Source: Paraburkholderia madseniana
GTDB lineage: Bacteria > Pseudomonadota > Gammaproteobacteria > Burkholderiales > Burkholderiaceae
Assembly (NCBI RefSeq): GCF_009690905.1
Contig: NZ_VOSW01000005.1
Span: forward strand, 92,842-156,841
Direction of reading: 5' to 3'
DNA: 64,000 bases
Shown here: positions 26,721-35,081 of the stretch, in pieces
Position numbering within the stretch: position 1 is the stretch's first letter
How the letters are laid out: every line of letters begins with the position of its first letter
Made by a program: the position numbers and the translations under genes
The notes under the pieces: generated by a model
Told to the model about the DNA's origin: nothing
The model's input: the letters and a program-made list of their open reading frames with translations, nothing else
Databases searched by the model: none

Positions 26721-26948
26721 CTAAATCTCCGCCCTGGCACGCAGAAAATCCTGTCCAGCCCGGGTAATCGACACACCGCCTCGCCCATTCGCGGGGACGG
26801 ATACCAACCCGGCGTTACGCAGTTCCTGAGCGACCGACCAGTTTAATGTGGGCGCATCGCGGCCGTATCGCTGCTGGGCCAGACGCTCAAGCGCCCAGAT
26901 GGCCGCATGGGTCAAAGTATTGCTGTCGTTGTCGCTTCCCGCTGTCAT
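26721..26948 (-). CDS. Small winged-helix-like protein of unknown function
   Basis: 75 residues, ATG 26948 with GAGGATAGAAG upstream. Helical N-terminus (THAAIWALERLAQQRYG), then NWSVAQELRNAGLVSV and GGVSITRAGQDFLRARAE, a helix - wing - helix ending like the protein at 8815-9075. It might bind DNA; no partner is evident. Confidence 0.55.
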   Translation of the reverse strand: MTAGSDNDSNTLTHAAIWALERLAQQRYGRDAPTLNWSVAQELRNAGLVSVPANGRGGVSITRAGQDFLRARAEI

Positions 26949-27001
26949 CTTCTATCCTCGAGAATGCGCCTGTTCAAACAGGTCGCGAACGTGCAGAGGT
27001 A

Positions 27002-27796
27002 CTATGCATCCGCGACAGACGCATCCGCTCGGCACGTTTGTTCATATCGATGCCAGTTAAATTTCTTGCCGTACTCGATGCGCGTGGCCGTCGCATGGAG
27101 ATTCACCGCATGTGTGGGTCCGAGTGCGCGCGCCCGGTCGAGCATCGCGGCGAAGGACGGAAGCTCATCCGCTCCTTTCCACGCGAAAACAGTGACGTTG
27201 TGTTCACTGCCTTCGGACGGCGCCAGCGTCACCGCGTTCGCGAAGACTTCCTTGAGCGAGCGCAGGTAGCGATGGAAGTCCGGTTCGTCGGTCACCAGAT
27301 TGGCCACCAGGACGCCGTCATCGCTCAACCGGCGGCGACAGGCTTCATAAAACGTCCTGCTACCCAGTTCTGCGGGCAGACCATCGGCGTTGAAACCATC
27401 GACCAGCAGCACGTCGGGCCGGTGATCCGGAACCGTGACGTACTGCGCCCCATCGGCACAAACCACCCTGAAGCGTTCACCGTCACGCGGCACATGGAAC
27501 CGGTCGCGCAGTGCGATCACCTGGGGGTCGATTTCGACGACGGCAATCACGGTGTCGGGCAAGTGGCGATAGCAATATTTCGCCAGCGAACCGCCACCCA
27601 GACCGATCATCGAAATGCGGCGCGGGAATGGCTGGAACAGCAGGAAGCCCATCATGGTGCGCGTATAGCCCAGCGCAAGGGCGTACGGATCGCGTCGCAA
27701 CATGGTGCTCTGCACCCCGCGCGCATCAAATTACAGCGAAACGACCTGGTCATTCTCTATGACCACCGGCCTGTTCGCCTTCCTCTTTCTTTTCAT
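27002..27796 (-). pseudogene. Spermidine-synthase-like paralogue 2, interrupted by an in-frame TAA
   Basis: The frame opens at ATG 27796 (MKRKRKANRPVVIENDQVVS), meets TAA at 27731-27733, and continues in the same frame with FDARGVQSTMLRRDPYALAL and the full SAM-binding core (MIGLGGGSLAKYCYRHLPDT, VVEIDPQVIALRDRF, DVLLVDGFNADGLPAELG). The two relatives read SLHFD and SLCFD where this one reads SL-stop-FD, so the stop replaces one variable codon and both sides are homologous. Either the gene is inactivated, or translation restarts at GTG 27715, giving a 237-residue protein without the N-terminal strand. Confidence 0.8.
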
Positions 27797-27867
27797 GTGC
27801 GTGATCGAAAGGTTCCGGTGCAGGGGCAATCGGCCGGAGTGAGCCACACTTCCCTTGCAGCGGTCCA

Positions 27868-28131
27868 TCAAAAGGATTCCTGCGTATGCAGCATGGTCGA
27901 GAGCGATTCCAGCGCTGCGGTCTCGTCAGGACCAGTTGCCAGGATGTGCAACTGCGTGCCTGGCTTTGCCCGCAGGGACATCACCGACATGACATCCTTG
28001 GCATTGACGGACCGGCCGTTCGCCACGCAGATGATGTCGCTCGCGAACCGGGATGCGTGAACGGCAAGCCTCGCTGACCCGTGTCCGTTCAAACCCCACG
28101 GGTCGCCTACCTGAACCAATGCCTCGACCAA
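27868..28131 (-). CDS. HPr-like protein lacking both phosphorylation residues
   Basis: 87 residues, HPr length. The active-site stretch is DPWGLNGHGSARLAVHASRF where HPr has PxGLHARPAAxFVxxAxxF, so the phosphorylated His15 is Asn and the Arg17 position is His. The regulatory Ser46 block is NAKDVMSVMSL, where HPr has NAKSIMGVMSL, so Ser is Asp. The rest of the fold is well kept (VANGRSVNAKD, GTQLHILATGPDETAALESL). It cannot act as a PTS phosphocarrier; a regulatory role like that of Crh, with a built-in acidic residue at site 46, is an inference. Start TTG 28131 follows AGGGGAG. Confidence 0.75.
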   Translation of the reverse strand: MVEALVQVGDPWGLNGHGSARLAVHASRFASDIICVANGRSVNAKDVMSVMSLRAKPGTQLHILATGPDETAALESLSTMLHTQESF

Positions 28132-28183
28132 TCCTCTCCCCTATGCATAAACCGTAACCCGGGCCCGCACCCACCGGGCGCGC

Positions 28184-28675
28184 TCAGTGCATCAAACCTG
28201 CCATGACCCGGGCAAAGAAAGCCCGCAGCAGCGGGTCCCACTTTTCATTCCCCAAAGCGATTTCGGCCGTGTCGAGCCGCCTCATTTCCCGATCGAGGTA
28301 GGCGGTGCGAAGCGACCTTGGATGTGGCGGCCCGACAAAAAACTGGCCATCGTCGTCCAGAAGCAGAAATGGCTTCTGCCTGTAGCGCGCCCCGAGCAGC
28401 GAGGTCGCATCCAGGACATGGCGGGCGGATTCCTTCTGATAGACGAAAATGACGTTGACCCCGCATTCTTCCAGTCGGTCACAGATATCCGAAAAACGGT
28501 AAAGCATCTGGAATCCGCGTTCGCCCGCCCGGCCCACGCCGACGACGATCAGTCCGCGACGACCCATCACGTCCCGCAGATACAGGTGCGTGTAGTCGTG
28601 GGACAGCAGCGGAACACTTGCATCAATCACGTCAACCTCCCTGCCGCGCGCAGGCATACACCTCGTTTCGCGCAA
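28184..28675 (-). CDS. Thioredoxin-fold-like protein of unknown function
   Basis: 163 residues. A long beta-alpha-beta pattern (GLIVVGVGRAGERGFQMLYR, NVIFVYQKESARHV, KPFLLLDDDGQFFVGPP) suggests a thioredoxin/peroxiredoxin-like fold with no CxxC or peroxidatic Cys at the expected place. The only cysteines are in MRETRCMPAR, SDICDRLEECG. I do not recognise the family. It lies 52 bp upstream of the HPr-like gene on the same strand and downstream of operator copy 2, so the two may be one transcript. Confidence 0.5.
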   Translation of the reverse strand: MRETRCMPARGREVDVIDASVPLLSHDYTHLYLRDVMGRRGLIVVGVGRAGERGFQMLYRFSDICDRLEECGVNVIFVYQKESARHVLDATSLLGARYRQKPFLLLDDDGQFFVGPPHPRSLRTAYLDREMRRLDTAEIALGNEKWDPLLRAFFARVMAGLMH

Positions 28676-28747
28676 GCCCGGCCTGCAACGTGACCAACAA
28701 GATTCTTGCCCAAGCCTGCTATATTATTAGCATTTCAGGATAAGTCA

Positions 28748-28766
28748 ATGATAATAATATTATCAT
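28748..28766. promoter_or_regulatory. AT-rich palindromic operator candidate, copy 2
   Basis: ATGATAAT-AAT-ATTATCAT, perfect 8-bp arms identical to copy 1. It lies 73 bp upstream of the minus-strand gene starting at 28675, so it is well placed to control that gene and the HPr-like gene behind it. Confidence 0.75.
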
Positions 28767-28989
28767 GATTTGAGGGCGTCCATTCCGAGAAACGGACCAG
28801 GCTGTTCGCCGGTTCTTCATGCGCACGCACGTGTGCTTCGAGAGCGTTTCCGCATCGAGGGTCGACGTGACTCCTGAACGGGCGGGTGCACCCTGCACTG
28901 CCGGGATCGGGGAGCGGCAGCCACCGCAAAGGCGCCGATAACGTAACCGGCGCTGACCCGGAACCCGTCTCGCGACCTATGCCCGGCGC

Positions 28990-29751
28990 CTAGCGGTCGA
29001 GTCGATAGACCCGCGCGCGCAGGTCGTCAACGAGGGGCACGATGGCCAGCACAATCAGCACGGCCGCGAGCGGTACCGTCGAGGCGTAGCCGATGTGCTT
29101 GAATCCCATCGCACCGGTAAAGCCACCGACGACGAACATGGCCAGCATCGTCCCGTGCACTTTCAGCCTCGCCCGATTCGCCAGTACGAAGGGTGCGCCG
29201 GAATCGGTCCTCGCGGAATTCCAGTAAAAGAGCTTGCCCAGTTCGATGCCGATGTCCGTCACGATTCCGGTCATGTGGGTGGTACGGATTTCTGCACCGG
29301 ACAGTTTGGTGATCATGGCGTTCTGCAGACCCATGATGAAGCACAGGAGCATAACCGTCGCTGGTACGAACAGCGTATCCCACAGCGCCAGATGGCTACC
29401 GAGCAGCCCGAAACAGAGAAGCAGGACAGCTTCGATCAGCAACGGCGACGCGTACTGGCTGTGGAGGCGCCGGCGTCGCCCCCAGTTGACGAGCACGGCG
29501 GAACAGGCGGCGCCCAGCAGGAACGAGATCAGCGATCCGGCGCCGGCCAGAACCAGTGAGAGGTCGCCCAGCGCCGCCTGGTCGGCAATCGAGGACACTA
29601 CGCCGCTCATATGGAACGTGTACTGCTTCACCGCCAGGAAGCCGCCGGCGTTAGTAGCGCCAGCCACGAACGCAAGCGAGAAACCAAGCTGCCTGTTGGC
29701 CTCGGTGCTGCGATCCCTTCCCGTCAGGGTCCGGAAATAGTGTGCTGGCAT
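28990..29751 (-). CDS. DUF1275 (YoaK-type) membrane protein
   Basis: 253 residues with about six membrane helices. The DUF1275 start LGFSLAFVAGATNAGGFLAV and the conserved loop CFIMGLQNAMITKLSGAEIR plus TTHMTGIVTDIGIELGKL identify the family. Its function is unknown. The ATG at 29751 was chosen because upstream codons look unlike coding sequence. Operator copy 3 lies about 196 bp upstream of this start. Confidence 0.85.
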   Translation of the reverse strand: MPAHYFRTLTGRDRSTEANRQLGFSLAFVAGATNAGGFLAVKQYTFHMSGVVSSIADQAALGDLSLVLAGAGSLISFLLGAACSAVLVNWGRRRRLHSQYASPLLIEAVLLLCFGLLGSHLALWDTLFVPATVMLLCFIMGLQNAMITKLSGAEIRTTHMTGIVTDIGIELGKLFYWNSARTDSGAPFVLANRARLKVHGTMLAMFVVGGFTGAMGFKHIGYASTVPLAAVLIVLAIVPLVDDLRARVYRLDR

Positions 29752-29946
29752 CAGGTATTGACTCGTGTGTTCGCGCGTCCCAACCGCGCTTCGGCGCAGA
29801 CAAGGACTGGTGCAGCAAGCTGGCTGCCTGAAATTCCACGCGCAGGATGAACGCCCGCATTCCCGATGCCCCGAACGAACACAACACGTACTCCACGCCT
29901 GTCGACGGGTCATCACGTGTGGAACCGGATCAATAAAGCTGCTAGG

Positions 29947-29965
29947 ATGATAACGTAATTATCAT
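29947..29965. promoter_or_regulatory. AT-rich palindromic operator candidate, copy 3
   Basis: ATGATAAC-GTA-ATTATCAT, the same 19-bp geometry as copies 1 and 2 with one arm mismatch. It lies between the divergent DUF1275 gene and the CZB-like gene and could serve both. Confidence 0.7.
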
Positions 29966-30148
29966 CAGCTGGTAACTTGATGTCGCTGACGAAAACTCCC
30001 CTCCCAGGGGAGCAACGCGCAGTGAAGCTGCAGTTGCATACACGTCGGCAGCGACGCAGGGATGACGCGGTTCGTGGTAGCGGGGGGACAAAGCCAGGCA
30101 ACCTGCAGAATGGCGGCCGCCTGGCGCGCCGCATTAAGGAGAAGTGCC

Positions 30149-30538
30149 ATGCCGTTTGACAACACGCTTGAAGAGCATCGGTTAACTGGCGTCGCGTTGC
30201 GTAACGGGATGCTCGGGGGGATGCACGAGCGCGTGGGACTCGTCACATCCGCGTTCGCCAACGAACGTTGCTGCGCGCTCGGACGCTGGATTCATGAAGA
30301 TGGCGTGCGGTGGGAGGACGCTCCCGAGCTTCAGCAACTGAAGCTGGCGCACGCGAGCTTCCATACCATCGCGCTGGTGATCGCCATATCCATCACGCAA
30401 GGGCGTCTCGCTGAAGCAGCCGTCATGCTCGAACCGGACGCCCTGTTCGAAAACGCGGCGCGTATGCTCGCTCATGCAGTGTCGCGTTTCGAAAATCGCC
30501 TGATAACCGGGGCGGCATCGCACGGGCGGACACATTAA
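30149..30538 (+). CDS. CZB (chemoreceptor zinc-binding)-like small protein
   Basis: 129 residues, ATG 30149 with AAGGAGAAG upstream. The segment ERCCALGRWIHEDGVRWEDA followed by LQQLKLAHASFHTIALVIAI follows the CZB zinc-site layout: Cys-x-LGxW, then two His in HASFH. The first His of the usual motif is not obvious, so zinc binding is uncertain. Free-standing CZB proteins often modulate diguanylate cyclases or chemoreceptors; none is nearby. It begins the plus-strand run that leads to the third spermidine-synthase-like gene and the Hyf-like operon. Confidence 0.6.
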   Translation: MPFDNTLEEHRLTGVALRNGMLGGMHERVGLVTSAFANERCCALGRWIHEDGVRWEDAPELQQLKLAHASFHTIALVIAISITQGRLAEAAVMLEPDALFENAARMLAHAVSRFENRLITGAASHGRTH

Positions 30539-30607
30539 GGCTACCGTGACTCACCGGTCGCTGCATGGCTCAGGCTAGCGGTAACTGATCTGCAACTTCA
30601 GGAAACC

Positions 30608-31444
30608 ATGGAATTGTCAGCCGATCACAACAATCAGTTCAGGCATGCTCTCGCGGAGCATTGGGGAAAGACCTTTGGCAAACCCGTAGTACGCGAGGGC
30701 CTGCGCACGCGGTCGCTGTGTTTCGACGCTTTCGGCATACAAAGCTCGATGCGCAGGAGTGCTCCGCTCGAGCTTGACCTGTCGTACACGCGGGCCATGA
30801 TGTCGTTCCAGCTCTTTCACCTCGATCCCAAGGACATTCTGATCGTAGGCCTAGGCGGTGGATCGCTGTCCAAATACTGCTTTCACAAGTTTCCGTCGGC
30901 ACGGGTGACCACGGTGGAAATCGACGAAAGAGTGATCGCGTTACGCGAGTGTTTTTTCATCCCGCCTGAATCGGAGCGATTCCGGATCGTGCACGCCGAC
31001 GCAGCCGAATACCTCCCGGACAAGGCTGGTGTCGCGGATGTGATCCTGCTCGACGGATTCGACGCATTCGGCTTACCCGCCAGCCTGTCAAGCCAGTTCT
31101 TTTACGACTGCTGCCATGCCGCGCTGCGCAGCGAAGGTGTGCTGGTGGCCAACCTGCTGAACAGCGATCCGCGACTCGCCACCTACCTGGACCGGATACG
31201 TCGCGCGTGTGACGGAAAACTGTTCCACACCATGGCACGACGTGAAGGCAACACAATTGCCATCGGGGTCAAACAGGGCACCGTCCCTGGATGGCTTGAC
31301 CTCTATGCCCGCGCGGAAGCCATCACGAAATCGATGGGGCTCGACCTGTACCGGTATGTCAAAAAAATGGAACGTCATCACCGGGCAGAGGCCGTTCCGG
31401 GATACCCTTCGTCCAACACACTGACCGTCGAACAGGACGTCTGA
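30608..31444 (+). CDS. Spermidine-synthase-like (class I SAM-fold) protein, paralogue 3
   Basis: 278 residues. Core motifs are ILIVGLGGGSLSKYCFHKFP, TVEIDERVIALRECFF, IVHADAAEYL and DVILLDGFDAFGLPASL. As in the other two copies the D-S/T-T-D-P catalytic motif is replaced (LDGFDAFG), so a classical aminopropyltransferase reaction is unlikely. It ends only 20 bp before the first gene of the Hyf-like operon, which suggests cotranscription and a functional link with that complex. Confidence 0.75.
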   Translation: MELSADHNNQFRHALAEHWGKTFGKPVVREGLRTRSLCFDAFGIQSSMRRSAPLELDLSYTRAMMSFQLFHLDPKDILIVGLGGGSLSKYCFHKFPSARVTTVEIDERVIALRECFFIPPESERFRIVHADAAEYLPDKAGVADVILLDGFDAFGLPASLSSQFFYDCCHAALRSEGVLVANLLNSDPRLATYLDRIRRACDGKLFHTMARREGNTIAIGVKQGTVPGWLDLYARAEAITKSMGLDLYRYVKKMERHHRAEAVPGYPSSNTLTVEQDV

Positions 31445-31464
31445 CGGCACCGGAGACAACGCCG

Positions 31465-33474
31465 ATGGAACATCTGCTGGTCATCCATTACGTGCTGCTG
31501 GTGGTCGCCGGCTGGTTGGCCGTCGGGGTTCTGGGACTCGCGAACCTGCACCGCACACGCGTGGTGGCGCATGGCCTGTTTCCACTGGGCGCCGTATTCG
31601 GTCTGCTTCTGTGCGCACTCGGCCTGACGGGTGTTTTCTCAAGTCCCCAGGAAGCCGTCCTGCCGCTCGGGTTGCCGGACCTGCCGTTTCATCTGAGGCT
31701 CGACGGCCTGTCGACGTATTTCCTCACGGTACTTGGTGTGGTAAGCACGGGTGTAAGCGCGTTCTCCGCCGGTTATTTCCGCAAGGGCGAGGGCACGCCA
31801 CCCGGATTGCTGTGCTTCGAATATCACGTGTGCCTCGCGAGCATGGCGGTGCTGCTGCTGGCGGACGATGCGTACTGCTTCATGGTCGCGTGGGAGACGA
31901 TGACACTGTCGGCCACCTTCCTGGTGATGACCAATCACCGCATTGCCGAGATTCGCCGGGCCGCCTGGCTCTACTTCCTGATCTCCCACGTCGGCGCGCT
32001 GGCGCTCCTGCTGTGCTTCGGCTTGTTGCAGGCCAATACCGGCGACTATACGTTCGCCAACATGCGCGAGCAGCATCTGGACGTGTTCTGGGCGTCCGTC
32101 GCCTTTCTGCTGGCGCTGTTCGGCTTCGGCACGAAGGCAGGCATTTTCCCACTGCATGTCTGGCTTCCCGAGGCACATCCGGCAGCGCCGTCACCGGTGT
32201 CAGCCCTCATGAGCGGTTTTGTCCTGAAAGCGGGCCTGTACGGCGTGCTGCGCACGGTGTTCGACCTGCTGCACGTGCAAATCGCATGGTGGGGCGTGCT
32301 CATGCTGATGCTCGGGCTCTTCACCGCCCTGTTCGGGGTCGTGTTCAGCGCCATCCAGACGGACATGAAGCGGCTGCTTGCGTACTCGTCGATCGACAAC
32401 GTCGGGCTGATGTTCGTGAGCATGGGGCTGGCCATCCTGTTTCGCGCGTACGGGATGAATGCGCTGGCCGCCTTGTCGTTGACGGCCCTGCTCTACCAGA
32501 TCGCCAGCCACGCTACCTTCAAGAGCCTGCTGTTTCTCGGGACGGGTTCCGTACTCCACGCCACCGGCGAACGCAATCTCGGCCGTCTGGGCGGCCTGAT
32601 CCGTTTCATGCCGTGGACTGCGTGGGCCGCTCTCGTGGGCGCGTTTGCCGGTGCGGGCCTGCCGCCGTTGAGCGGCTTCGTTTCCGAATGGCTGTTACTG
32701 CAGAGCTTTCTGTTCACACCCGGCCTGCCTGACCCGTTCCTGAACATGGTAGTGCCGCTCGTCGCCGCGCTGATTGCTCTCGTGGCTGCGCTCGCCGGCT
32801 ACACGATGGTCAAGTTCTTCGGCATCATCTTTCTCGGTCAGCCTCGCGAGGCGAAGTTACGCGAGGCACGGGATGCAAGTCCGTGGGAGCGCGTCGGCTT
32901 CGTGTGGCTCGCAGCGATATGCGTACTGCTCGGGCTGTTGCCGGTGCAGTTCGTGGTCGTTCTGGATCGCGTCACGCAGATGCTGGTTGGCGCGGGCATC
33001 GGACCCACCGTCTCGCGGAACGGGTGGCTGCTGCTCGCACCGACCAGTGTAGGCCGTGCCAGCTACATGCCGCTGGTTTTCCTGGTGTTCTTCGTTGCCT
33101 GCTGCGGGCTCGCGTGGGTGCTGGTACGCCGTCTTTACCATGGGCGCCTGCGGCGGGCGACACCCTGGGCCTGTGGCTTTCCGTTCGTGAATGCGCGCAT
33201 GCAGGACACGGCAGAAGGGTTCGGGCAGCCGATCCGCGAAATCTTCGCGCCGCTGTTCAGGATCGAACGGAAACTGCCCTCTCCATTTGACAGCCGCCCC
33301 GTGTACAGCGTCACCGTGACGGATCGCGCGTGGACCCTGATTTATGAGCCGATCGAGCGGCTGGTCAGGCGCGTCGCGGCACTGGCCGGCTTGCTCCAGA
33401 CAGGTCGCATCGCCGTCTATCTGATGCACAGCTTTCTTGTGCTGATCGTGCTGCTGATGCTGGTGAGGCGATGA
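31465..33474 (+). CDS. hyfB: Hydrogenase-4 subunit B-like / NuoL-type antiporter subunit
   Basis: 669 residues, about 16 membrane helices. The proton-antiporter core is clear: GWETMTLSATFLVM-like AWETMTLSATFLVMTNHRIA, KAGIFPLHVWLPEAHPAAPS, KRLLAYSSIDNVGLMFVSMG and SHATFKSLLFLGTGSVLHAT, with the key Lys and Glu of pumping channels. A cytoplasmic C-terminal half-loop (residues 540-640) precedes a last helix. It would form one ion channel of the membrane arm. Its stop overlaps the hyfC start (ATGA). Confidence 0.9.
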   Translation: MEHLLVIHYVLLVVAGWLAVGVLGLANLHRTRVVAHGLFPLGAVFGLLLCALGLTGVFSSPQEAVLPLGLPDLPFHLRLDGLSTYFLTVLGVVSTGVSAFSAGYFRKGEGTPPGLLCFEYHVCLASMAVLLLADDAYCFMVAWETMTLSATFLVMTNHRIAEIRRAAWLYFLISHVGALALLLCFGLLQANTGDYTFANMREQHLDVFWASVAFLLALFGFGTKAGIFPLHVWLPEAHPAAPSPVSALMSGFVLKAGLYGVLRTVFDLLHVQIAWWGVLMLMLGLFTALFGVVFSAIQTDMKRLLAYSSIDNVGLMFVSMGLAILFRAYGMNALAALSLTALLYQIASHATFKSLLFLGTGSVLHATGERNLGRLGGLIRFMPWTAWAALVGAFAGAGLPPLSGFVSEWLLLQSFLFTPGLPDPFLNMVVPLVAALIALVAALAGYTMVKFFGIIFLGQPREAKLREARDASPWERVGFVWLAAICVLLGLLPVQFVVVLDRVTQMLVGAGIGPTVSRNGWLLLAPTSVGRASYMPLVFLVFFVACCGLAWVLVRRLYHGRLRRATPWACGFPFVNARMQDTAEGFGQPIREIFAPLFRIERKLPSPFDSRPVYSVTVTDRAWTLIYEPIERLVRRVAALAGLLQTGRIAVYLMHSFLVLIVLLMLVRR

Positions 33475-34421
33475 TCACGCTCTCCGGATTACTCTCCCAG
33501 GGTCTGGAGATCCTGCTCGCACTGGCGGCGGCTCCCCTGCTGACCGGGTGGGTCAACATGTGCCGCGCACGGTTGCAGAACCGCCGGGCACCGAGCATCT
33601 GGCAGCCTTACCGGATGCTTCACAAGCTGTTCAACAAGGAGTCGGTCGTCGCCGACCACGCGAGCCCCATATTTCGCGGCGCGCCGTATATTGTCTGGGC
33701 CTGTATGACGCTCGCCTGCGCGATCGTGCCAACCCTTTCAACCGACCTGCCCCTGTCGCCCGCCGCTGACGCTATCGCACTGGTGGGTCTCTTCGCGCTG
33801 GCCCGCGTCATGATCTCACTGGCCGCGATGGACATCGGCACCGCGTTCGGCACGCTCGGCGCGCGTCGCGAGATGCTGGTGGGCTTCCTCGCAGAGCCTG
33901 CCTTGCTGATGGTGCTGTTTTCGGCGTCGCTGATTACGCGGTCCACCCTGCTGACCAGTATCGTCGCAACGCTCAGCCATCGCGAGCTGGCAATCTATCC
34001 GAGCCTCGCGTTCGCAGGGATCGCATTCACGATGGTGTCGCTCGCCGAGAATGCACGCCTGCCGGTCGACAACCCGACGACGCACCTCGAACTGACGATG
34101 ATCCACGAGGCGCTGATCCTCGAATATTCAGGCCGGCATCTCGCCCTGCTGGAGTGGGCCGCGAGCCTCAAACTGTTCGCGTACTCCTGCATCGGTCTCG
34201 CCTTGTTCATTCCGTGGGGGATCGCAGAGGCCGGCAATCCGATGGCGCTGCTGCTCGCCATACCGTTGCTCTTCGCCAAGTTGCTGGTGGGTGGCGCCGC
34301 GCTGGCGGTAGTTGAAACGACCAACGCGAAAATGCGCATTTTCCGCGTGCCCGAGTTTCTCGCGACAGCCTTCCTGCTGGCCGTCATCGGGATGCTCGTC
34401 CACTTTCTGCTGGGGGCCTGA
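33471..34421 (+). CDS. hyfC: Hydrogenase-4 subunit C-like / NuoH-type membrane subunit
   Basis: 316 residues with about eight helices. RRAPSIWQPYRMLHKLFNKE near the start and the conserved acidic loop ARLPVDNPTTHLELTMIHEA, which ends in EYSGRHLALLEW, identify the NuoH/HycD/HyfC family. This subunit links the hydrophilic arm to the ion channels. Cotranscribed and overlapping with hyfB; hyfE starts on the next base. Confidence 0.9.
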   Translation: MITLSGLLSQGLEILLALAAAPLLTGWVNMCRARLQNRRAPSIWQPYRMLHKLFNKESVVADHASPIFRGAPYIVWACMTLACAIVPTLSTDLPLSPAADAIALVGLFALARVMISLAAMDIGTAFGTLGARREMLVGFLAEPALLMVLFSASLITRSTLLTSIVATLSHRELAIYPSLAFAGIAFTMVSLAENARLPVDNPTTHLELTMIHEALILEYSGRHLALLEWAASLKLFAYSCIGLALFIPWGIAEAGNPMALLLAIPLLFAKLLVGGAALAVVETTNAKMRIFRVPEFLATAFLLAVIGMLVHFLLGA

Positions 34422-35081
34422 ATGCACGGGTTCGCCACGCAGATCGTCAACTTTCTGGCCGCCATCCTGCTGCTGCTGTCGTTTGCGATGCTCAGCCAGC
34501 GCCGGATCCTGTCGTTGATTCACCTCTATACGCTGCAGGGCCTGACGCTCGTGTCAGCCAATGTCATCCTGGGATACGTCACCGCCGACGTACACCTCTA
34601 TATCTCCGCCGCATTGACGCTGGTGCTCAAGGTCGGCCTGATTCCCTGGATTCTTTACAGACTGGTCCGGCGGCTCAACGTCAAAGCGGATGTGGAGTCG
34701 CTCCTCAATATTCCCGCCACCCTGCTGATCGGCATCGTGCTCGTGATCGTCGCGTTCAATGTCGCGTCGCCGATCAGTCAGCTCGCCTCGTCGGTTGCGC
34801 GCGGCACGCTCGGCATCGCACTCGCCTGCGTGCTGCTGTCATTCATGATGATGATTACCCGCGCCAAGGCGATATCGCAGGTGATCGGCTTCCTTTCGAT
34901 GGAAAACGGCCTGTTTTTTGCCGCTGCCGCGGCAACGAACGGCATGCCTATGATCGTCGAACTCGGCATCGGACTCGATGTGCTGGTGGGTATCCTGATC
35001 CTCGGCGTGTTCATGTTCCAGATCCGCGAGCAGTTCGATAGTCTGGATATTCATCACCTGGAAAAACTCAAGGATGACTGA
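34422..35081 (+). CDS. hyfE: Hydrogenase-4 subunit E-like / NuoK-related membrane subunit
   Basis: 219 residues, seven or so helices, the usual size of HyfE. The GxxL...Y-x-LQGLTLVSANVILG segment and ALTLVLKVGLIPWILYRLVR, then a second half with MENGLFFAAAAATNGMPMIV, match HyfE. It carries the NuoK-like channel. It overlaps hyfF by 8 bp. Confidence 0.88.
   Translation: MHGFATQIVNFLAAILLLLSFAMLSQRRILSLIHLYTLQGLTLVSANVILGYVTADVHLYISAALTLVLKVGLIPWILYRLVRRLNVKADVESLLNIPATLLIGIVLVIVAFNVASPISQLASSVARGTLGIALACVLLSFMMMITRAKAISQVIGFLSMENGLFFAAAAATNGMPMIVELGIGLDVLVGILILGVFMFQIREQFDSLDIHHLEKLKDD

Noticed and set aside
26846..28060. Plus-strand open frame of about 400 codons opposite the second spermidine-synthase-like gene and the HPr-like gene
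   Set aside because: No domain similarity, while the opposite strand has clear homology across both genes; it is an antisense shadow.
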